In this document: positions 57,329 through 64,000 of the stretch, piece by piece
Position numbering within the stretch: the first letter of the stretch is position 1
Layout: the number at the start of each line of letters is the position of its first letter
Source of the DNA: Galerina marginata
Taxonomy: Eukaryota; Basidiomycota; Agaricomycetes; Agaricales; Galerinaceae
DNA length: 64,000 bases
Assembly (NCBI GenBank): GCA_023014335.1
Contig: JAECYW010000009.1
Coordinates: 1,612,001 to 1,676,000, forward strand
Reading direction: 5' to 3'
The notes under the pieces: generated by a model
What the model was told of the DNA's origin: nothing
Seen by the model: only the letters and a program-made list of their open reading frames with translations
Database searches by the model: none
Position numbers and translations under genes: made by a program

Positions 57329-57544
57329 CGTAGCGGGATCCTGAATGTTGTGGTAGAGGAAGAGAGAGATTAGATAAGGTTCACTGACAAGAGATCAGGG
57401 CACCCTGAAAGTGTGCTTATGTCATCATCTACTCTTTTCCTCCGTCCACCTTCGACCTTGTCCTCTGAGGTATGAATCAATCAGTCATTTAACTCCAAGA
57501 ATGCCATAGAATGCAAGAAACGCTGATTTATGACCTAGAAATCT
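57329..57544. promoter_or_regulatory. Shared bidirectional promoter of DUG1 and the SUZ-domain gene
   Basis: Only 216 bp separate the two divergent ATGs, so both promoters must overlap here. No clear TATA box was seen. Confidence 0.55.
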
Positions 57545-58339
57545 ATGTCCAGATCTGTCGATACGTGGGATGACGAGCCGGTGGGCAAACTTTCACCTTT
57601 CTCTTTCTGTTGCATTGAGCGCTATATTTGTTAGAGCCGTAAGACAACATCAGCCACGTCTACCACTGGATCTGCGGGTGGTAGTAGGTCCAAGATAGTA
57701 TCTCCTGCCTCAGTGCGCGATGACTGGGAAATGGACGAGGACGAGGAAGACGATGGTGATCACTCCGTAGACGAGCGGAACAAGCAGATATGGGAAGACG
57801 CGTCAGTTCTGCTGGTTTTACTTTTAAAGAAACTGTGCTAACTTTTTGTGTTTATTGTTCAAAGAAACTCCAAGGTGCATTATCCCATGCCTTCACTGGT
57901 TGTTTCTCGAGGCTCTTCTTCAGGCAGTGCGGTTCCCAGTCTTCCCCTCAACCAACCTCCAGCTATGCGTATCTTGAAGCGGCCATCTCCATCTATATCT
58001 CCATCGCAGTCTTCAGGGAATGTCAACGCAACCGGAGAAACCTTCCAGGAGCGCGAAGCTCGATATCAAGCCGCTCGCGAACGAATTTTTGGTGCTTCCA
58101 CGGAAGAGGTGGCAGACAATGGGGACAAGCAGAAGACACCCTCTGGAAATGTCAAGAAAACTTCTCCTCCTCCTCCGTCGATCAAGGTCTCTCGCGAACC
58201 CCACGGGCCCACGAATTCGAACGGGAATGGCGGCATTAACCAGGAACACAAAGGATTTGGTGATCGGAGGACTAAGCGTCCCCCTGCGCCGACAACCACG
58301 CCTCTTCCAACCACAGCTCCTTCCAATATACCTGTATAA
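57545..58339 (+). CDS. SUZ-domain protein, 3 exons, 225 aa
   Basis: Exons 57545-57580, 57635-57801, 57865-58339. It starts MSRSVDTWDDEP, then an acidic stretch (DDWEMDEDEEDDGD) and ERNKQIWEDANSKVHYPMPSL. The SUZ-like part is AMRILKRPSPSIS...TFQEREARYQAARERIFG. SUZ domains bind RNA and occur in small conserved proteins linked to mRNA metabolism. The C-terminus is Pro/Ser/Thr-rich and probably disordered. Assignment rests on the RILKRPS...REARYQAARERIFG core. No catalytic function expected. Confidence 0.82.
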
Positions 58340-58807
58340 TCTCACACTAACAAACTGTTTTGTCTTTGCTTTCCTTTCGATTGGCTTTCTGTTTTGGGAG
58401 GTCGCTCTTTGATGAGCGGGGGTTGTTATTTGGTTGATCCAACAACTCATTAATGGTTATAGAAGCAATTTTGTGCAAAAAATGTAATGTAATATAGTGC
58501 AATGCCCAAGGCTAGCTTTGCAAAGACCTCTCCTATTGTTACATGTTCATTCGCATTTCTTCGATGGATTTCGTCGTATTGCATTGCAGGGTTCACGCTT
58601 ATCACAAGATAAGTAATCGGCAAGGTTTGAATATATCAGAGCAAGTCACAAGTCCTCTGTCCTGCATGCCCCATTCTTTCAATCCATGTACTGCAGGATG
58701 GCCATAAAATTAATTAATGAGGTACACATGCCATCCCCGCAACCCAATTCCATCTCCAAATACATTTCAAATATTTATTCATTCATTCTTCATAGATCAT
58801 AACCACC

Positions 58808-60148
58808 TCACTCCAACGACCCTTTCTCCAACTTGGACCTCAAAACCCTGACCCTATCCACCATCGTGTCCACCTCAAAATAACATCCCTTCAACCAGCG
58901 ATTCGGTTCGCCGTCCTCTATCCTGCCTGAACCTTCCTTATCGGTAAAGGCCGTCCGAGCATGCAAAATGCGGCGATTTTCAAATATCACCGCGTCGCCC
59001 TCCCGCAGGGTATACTCGTATTTATTCTGCGGGTCGTTTAGCAACTCCGCAAACTTGGCAAGGGCGACGTAAAATTCCTTGGGGGTATTTAGCGGGAGCG
59101 GCGCCTGGAAAGGCGGGGAATAGTTGATGTGGGATATCTCGGGCTCTGATGCGGACGAGGACGGTCGGAGTTCGATGGTGAAGTGCTCGCGGTGGAGGTG
59201 GTGTCCGTCGTTAATATAGTGGAAAGGAACAGGGGTTTTCGTAAGTATATCAAAATAGTCTGGGTACTTTTCGCGGAGAACGCTAGCGGCGTGTAAAGCG
59301 TCGACGAATATAGAGGTTCCACCTTGGACTTGATTTCTTACACAGTGAAGAATCTGGTATCGTGGTGGATGTTGGAAATATCTACGGAGATTCGTTAGGT
59401 TTATTGTTTCTATATCAAAACAAATAAATTCTAGAACGCACTGGAGGTCCATGTGTAGTCCAAGGTCGAGATTGGTATAGGCAATATTCCGACTATTGCT
59501 CCTATTCACCACATCCCATAGTACGCCATAAAAGGTGGGGCGTATCTCGCCTCCAAACCGTTCAGCAAGTATCCGCACTTCGCAGCCCTCATCCGAGGTG
59601 TCTTTATTAGGGACTCCGGGAATAAATATTAAACCATACTTGGAGAGGTGGGTAATGGCATCCATAAGGCCCATAGGCGTCTTTATCGCTTCATAGGGTA
59701 TGAAGAGATCGGGCGCCTGGGATATCGATTTCTTCGTCCACGATTGCTCGGCCAAGTGGTCATTGTGGTGCCACTCAGTTAACTTCGGCACTGAAGAGTG
59801 TCTCTCCAAAAAATCATGATCAAAGGTGGATTTATGACCGTCTTTCCAAGTAATGTCGATACCTGATGGCGTTATCTGCACCCCTTCCTCCGCCGGAGCG
59901 ATGTTCATGGGGATATCAGTCGTTCGATGCAGCTTCTGTCTCGTGCTAGGGTGCACACATTCCGGAGACTGGCACGAATCTCGCAACCAGACAAAAGGAA
60001 AGGATGTATTGTTCAGTGCATGGATCGTCAATGCATCCTGGGATCGTGTCAATGTCGTCCAAGTCCTTTTCTGAGCTATGAACGGCTGTGCACCTCTGGC
60101 AGCAGATCCCTTTAGCAAGGAGACAAAACCTGAACGATAGCCGAGCAT
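58808..60148 (-). CDS. 2-oxoglutarate dioxygenase, gamma-butyrobetaine/trimethyllysine type, 2 exons, 426 aa
   Basis: Exons 60148-59442 and 59381-58808, joined over a 60 nt intron that restores HMDLQYFQHPPRYQILHC. The family hydroxylates gamma-butyrobetaine or trimethyllysine in carnitine synthesis using Fe(II), O2 and 2-oxoglutarate. The N-terminal zinc-type segment FPFVWLRDSCQSPECVHPSTRQK, the metal ligands of HMD, and a distal His in RRILHARTAF near EGDAVIFENRR are visible. The ATG at 60148 leaves an Arg/Ser/Ala-rich leader (GYRSGFVSLLKGSAARG) consistent with mitochondrial import. A longer frame upstream starts at TTG only. The two substrates cannot be told apart from sequence alone. Confidence 0.88.
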   Translation of the reverse strand: MLGYRSGFVSLLKGSAARGAQPFIAQKRTWTTLTRSQDALTIHALNNTSFPFVWLRDSCQSPECVHPSTRQKLHRTTDIPMNIAPAEEGVQITPSGIDITWKDGHKSTFDHDFLERHSSVPKLTEWHHNDHLAEQSWTKKSISQAPDLFIPYEAIKTPMGLMDAITHLSKYGLIFIPGVPNKDTSDEGCEVRILAERFGGEIRPTFYGVLWDVVNRSNSRNIAYTNLDLGLHMDLQCVLEFICFDIETINLTNLRRYFQHPPRYQILHCVRNQVQGGTSIFVDALHAASVLREKYPDYFDILTKTPVPFHYINDGHHLHREHFTIELRPSSSASEPEISHINYSPPFQAPLPLNTPKEFYVALAKFAELLNDPQNKYEYTLREGDAVIFENRRILHARTAFTDKEGSGRIEDGEPNRWLKGCYFEVDTMVDRVRVLRSKLEKGSLE

Positions 60149-60765
60149 CAAGGAAACGAAAAGCCGGATAACGCTGGATATTCGTGATATGAGAAGGGGG
60201 AAAAGCAAGAAAGCGCCAGGATGGGCACGATGCAGCGCTTTCAATCTGGGTTGTGAGAATTGACGCTGACAGTGAGAGAGAACGGTCCTTTACGGTAGGT
60301 GGGCAGATGAAATGTGGTATACAGATAGACAGTGGCGTTGATAAAAAAAGACTTGCAAACTTTATTCTACATATCCGGCGGATCACTCCGTTAAATGTTC
60401 CCGCTCTGGCGGTTCCGCACCTCCGCCTCGTTTGTTCCTCTAACCAAGAAACAGTATTGTATGCAAACATATATCTAAACAACATCGATCGGTATCACTA
60501 TCGCAATGCTAGTATCCGGAACACTAAGGCTAACACAAAGTCCATCATAATGGCTCTCTAATATGTATCTGTAGTTTTGATTATTGAGGACAGGTCTGGG
60601 GTTACAGGGCACATGGGTAGATTCTCGAGCAAGGCTGGGTCTGAAAGAAGAGCGGAAAAGACAGGTGATTACTGGTGGGTTACTAGTTGTTGTCGGTGTC
60701 GTCCATAGAGAGCCAGCCAGAATTAATGAGGGGTATAAAGCAATGGTGGAGGGTATTGAGCCACC
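60149..60765. other. Intergenic region
   Basis: No gene supported. It lies between the dioxygenase start and the 3' end of the UDP-glucose dehydrogenase gene. Confidence 0.45.
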
Positions 60766-62719
60766 TCAAACCACAGTCGAGGGACTTCCGATCGTTGTGA
60801 CCTACAAAGAACGTTCGTCAGCATCCAGACAGACGACGGATAAGTGACGAAATTAATCCGACCTTGAATCCAATCTTTCTCAGCTTCTCCGCGTCTACAA
60901 GCAACCGGCCATCGAACACGAACGCGGGCTTGTTCATCCCTTCGTACACCGCCTCCCAGTCGATCTCCTTGAATTCTTTCCACTCAGTCGCAATGACGAC
61001 AGCCTCCGCGTTCTTGCACGCCTCGAGTGCCGATTCGCAGATGGTGACATTCTTTTTGACTAGGAAAAGGGGAAAAGTCAGAGGCAGTTCACTAGAATAC
61101 AGATCAAACATACTGCTATCCAGAGGGACTTGAGGGCTAGCCTCCTGGAGGTCGAGCCAAATCTGATCGTGTTGGACTTGGGGATCGTACACGTTCACCA
61201 AGGCCTTCTCCGACTGGAAGTCCCTGATAAGGGTGATGGCGGCTGACTCCCGAGTGTCACCGGTATCAGCCTTGAACGCGAATCCAAGGACGGCGATGCG
61301 CTACAAAAATGTAAATGATAAATTAGCTTTAAAAAATCCAGGACCGATATACCAACCTTGCCGGTGATAGTGTTGAAAAGGGTATCTACAACCCTCTTCG
61401 AGAAGCGTCTCTTCTGATACTCGTTCATCTCCACGACCTGACGCCAATAGGCAGCGACCTCAGGCAAGTGCAGGCTCTCGCTCAGGTACACCAAATTTAG
61501 GATATCCTTCTGGAAGCACGAGCCCCCAAAGCCGACGCTGGCTTTGAGGAATTTAGGCCCGATGCGCGAGTCGTACCCAATGGCATGGGCAACCTCGTCG
61601 ATGTTCGCTCCCGTGGCCTCGCAGATGGCGGAGAGAGCGTTGATGGAGGAGATACGCTGGGCGAGCATGGCATTTGCCGCGAGCTTGGAAAGCTCGGAGG
61701 ACCAGAGGCCGACGGTGAGGATGCGATTTTCGCTGAACACAAATCACAATCAGCATCAAACCCTTCATGATCACACGCAAGGCACTCACGGAACCCAGTT
61801 GGCGTACACCTGTTTCAGGCTCTCGCATGCGTTGATGCCCTCCTGCGTTTGCAGGGATCCGATCAGGACGCGGTCAGGGCTGAAGAGGTCAGCAATTGCC
61901 GTTCCCTCTGCTAGGAACTCGGGGTTGGAGAGGATGTCGAAGCGGCAGTTGGGTTTCGAGTTCGCCTCCAGAATGGTGCGCATCGACTCGGCCGTACGAC
62001 ATGGCACTGTAGACTTCTCAACGACGATCTTGGACGAGGTGGCGACTGTTGCGATGCGTCGCGTGGCGAGCTCCACATAGCTTTATATAGATAAGATGAA
62101 AAACGCGTCCACAGGGAAGAAGAGGAAAAAAATCATGTAACGTCAGTCCCTGCAACGTTCGCTAGGCTGGCATAAAATTTACGTACTTGAGGTCAGCGGC
62201 GAACCCAGCACCCACTCCGCTCTTCTTCGTGGGCGTGTTAACGCTTACGAAGATTAAGTCTGCCTCTTCGATAGCCTTGTCGACGTTGGTAGAGAAGAAG
62301 AGATTGCGGCCGCGGGCTTCACGGACGACCTCCTCCAGACCTGGCTCGTAGATGGGCAGAGCGAAGTCAGGGCTGTTCCAGGCGTCCACCCGCGCTTGGT
62401 TGAGGTCAACAATAGTGACAGTGATGTGTGGGCATTTGAGCGCGATGACAGCGCATGTCGGGCCACCTGTTCGAAAGAGCAGTGTTGAGTGTCAGTAATA
62501 TACCTCCTATGACGCAATTTCGAGCCCGCTTAACGCCTCGCCCAGTCGAAACAAGTGCTTGCGAGTTCTGAAAGCAGATAAAAGCGCTCACCAACGTAGC
62601 CAGCACCGACTTTACACCGCGCGAGTTGGTTGAAAAAGTATAGTCAGCCCCTCGCTGCTCAGGACGACGAGGAGACTGTACGCACTGCAGCAAATCTTGG
62701 AGACCTTTACGGGAGACAT
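60766..62719 (-). CDS. UGD1: UDP-glucose 6-dehydrogenase, 8 exons, 472 aa
   Basis: Oxidises UDP-glucose to UDP-glucuronate with two NAD+, supplying precursors for glucuronate- and xylose-containing polysaccharides. Exons (minus): 62719-62686, 62609-62592 (18 nt), 62466-62187, 62080-61790, 61732-61357, 61300-61114, 61059-60863, 60801-60766. Motifs: GAGYVGG at residues 13-19 (NAD binding), [61 protein letters not shown] with the catalytic Cys near 280, and [15 protein letters not shown]. Exon 2 encodes only the middle of GAGYVG. Length is slightly below the animal enzyme (494). Confidence 0.95.
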
Positions 62720-63449
62720 TTCTAGGCGTCTAAGGGGAAGGAATACGTGTCGCCGGAAGAACAAGGGGGAAAGATGAGAGTAAGGAAAGAGAGACGCGTT
62801 TTGATAAATTTATGAGTTTTTAGATCCCTTATGTCACAAATGCGGCATCTAGTCCAAATTTGGCCTTGTTCCGTCTTTTAAATTTATCGGGACCAATGAC
62901 CTGGCGTTTACTGTCCCTTGACCTGATGTTATCGATAACGGGCCCGGGCGCTCATGCTCTTGCAAACATATTTTTCGCTCATAAGCGTCTTCGATTCTTC
63001 AATACTTAATGTACCGAAGGCAAGTCTCGACAGCGTTATCAAAGATACGCAGCCCCTCTTCACCTCGTATCTATAACCCTCATGTTTTAAATTGAACGGG
63101 GAGGCGTTCTATTTTACGTTGAGGGCCAGCTTCTGGAACTAATCGCGTCCGCGTTCCGGTCTTGGCGTTCTCATTCGGCCTAAATGCCCGCCAGAAAAGT
63201 CAAACACACCATTGCGCAGGGCTCAAATCATCAAGCAACGCCCAACTGGCCTGTATTGTGTCAAGCCACTCTTCATACTCATCCATGACAACAGATATCG
63301 TCGAAGCTCGTAGCTATCCGTCTTCAGGCCTCTCACTGACCGTATCATATGGGTATTAACCCGAAGATAAAGCAGAATTCATTAGGTTATAAATATCGGC
63401 ATGATGCAAATTGACGGTTGTTGGAGGGGTATGTAAGATGGACAACGTT
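62720..63449. other. Intergenic region upstream of UDP-glucose dehydrogenase
   Basis: No supported gene. It holds the UGD promoter and the 3' flank of the partial gene at the window edge. Confidence 0.45.
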
Positions 63450-64000
63450 TCATTTCTTTTGACGTTCGACAGCACGCCTATCGATGATTTGTGGGGAGTC
63501 CAGGAATTCAGAGGCACGAAGCGGATTGGTCCCTGAAAAATCTACCACCAATCCTTCCTGGATTTCATCGCGAAACTCGCGCATAACCTCGGAGTAACAC
63601 CAGTCTGGTAAGCGGACAGATATGATCTTCGCAAACTGTTTTCCACCGTCAGGTTGCGGCATGGTGTCAGTAAAAGCAGAGGTCGTGGCATTCGCAAACA
63701 TCCAGCGATGCTTGACCATGTTAAGGACAGGAAGGATGAAGCTCCACTGCGTCATCACCCGAACACGTAAATCGAGGTGTTGTAAATTGGGCAAGAGAAC
63801 TGGACAATCATTATCGAAGTCTACGACAATCCCAAGTGAGAGCTGACGAGGCGGGGCTGGGGGCCAAAGCGGGTCGAGAAACTTGGCAATTGTCGTCGGC
63901 CAGGTTTGATCCCAAGTGCACTCCTCGAAATCGAGCACGAGTCTGGACACAGTCGTCAACCGTCGCAGGAGAGGGTCAAGGCGAGCATTTGTGTCCAACG
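63450..64000 (-). CDS. C-terminal part of an F-box/LRR-type protein (5' end outside window)
   Basis: Frame open to the right edge. It reads LLRRLTTVSRLVLDFEECTW, then LLPNLQHLDLRVRVMTQWSF, ending with a stop at 63450. The leucine-rich LPNLQHLDLRV style and overall tone fit the C-terminal half of fungal F-box proteins, but it is not a close paralogue of the families at 11128 or 47605. The N-terminus is beyond the window. Confidence 0.55.
   Translation of the reverse strand, partial: LDTNARLDPLLRRLTTVSRLVLDFEECTWDQTWPTTIAKFLDPLWPPAPPRQLSLGIVVDFDNDCPVLLPNLQHLDLRVRVMTQWSFILPVLNMVKHRWMFANATTSAFTDTMPQPDGGKQFAKIISVRLPDWCYSEVMREFRDEIQEGLVVDFSGTNPLRASEFLDSPQIIDRRAVERQKK

Noticed and set aside
60149..60244. 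Upstream extension of the dioxygenase (MKALHRAHPG...)
   Set aside because: The first codon is TTG; the first in-frame ATG is at 60148.

Overview
This is eukaryotic, fungal DNA, almost certainly from a mushroom-forming basidiomycete (Agaricomycetes). Coding regions are split by 48-75 nt GT-AG introns. Gene families typical of that group are present: HET-domain proteins, large F-box-like families, cysteine-rich GPI-type surface proteins and a fungal Fido protein. They lie beside ordinary housekeeping genes. No operons, CRISPR arrays, rRNA or tRNA genes were seen.

Layout. 1-618: tail of an F-box-type gene. 765-7875: a HET-domain gene broken by a 5,159 bp element (1247-6405) with about 900 bp inverted arms and an 8 bp target duplication. 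7995-9923: an intact HET paralogue. 11128-13781: an F-box-like gene and a secreted Cys-rich protein. 14575-15795: a membrane-protein gene interrupted by a 263 bp MITE with TA duplication, which supplies a new C-terminal tail. 16.7-21.8 kb: three diverged copies of a unit of about 1.85 kb holding decaying coding sequence. 23217-25327: serine palmitoyltransferase LCB2. 26547-27561: second Cys-rich paralogue. 28134-28771: a 638 bp MITE with 8 bp duplication. 28874-30609: a Fic/Fido gene. 31452-33425: a third HET gene. 33713-37002: two F-box-like genes, one frameshifted. 37259-40151: PEX3 (7 exons). 40501-41230: an 85-residue membrane protein with a 3 nt first exon. 41880-43324: a fourth F-box-like gene that has lost its ATG. 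44570-46011: two tandem genes for tiny secreted Cys-containing peptides. 47-55 kb: three intact single-exon F-box genes plus remnants. 55458-62719: dipeptidase DUG1, a SUZ-domain gene, a carnitine-pathway-type dioxygenase and UDP-glucose dehydrogenase. 63450-end: another partial F-box/LRR-type gene.

The window alternates between conserved housekeeping islands (LCB2, PEX3, the 55-63 kb block) and fast-evolving accessory stretches where paralogues of a few families (HET, two F-box families, Cys-rich surface proteins) are duplicated, shuffled and broken by non-autonomous DNA transposons. HET and F-box-like genes adjoin twice. HET proteins are known in fungi for non-self recognition, and F-box proteins as substrate receptors of SCF ubiquitin ligases. 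A functional link between the two here is only inference.

Exon boundaries were inferred by hand from GT-AG signals, frame continuity and paralogue comparison. Transcript data would be needed to confirm them.
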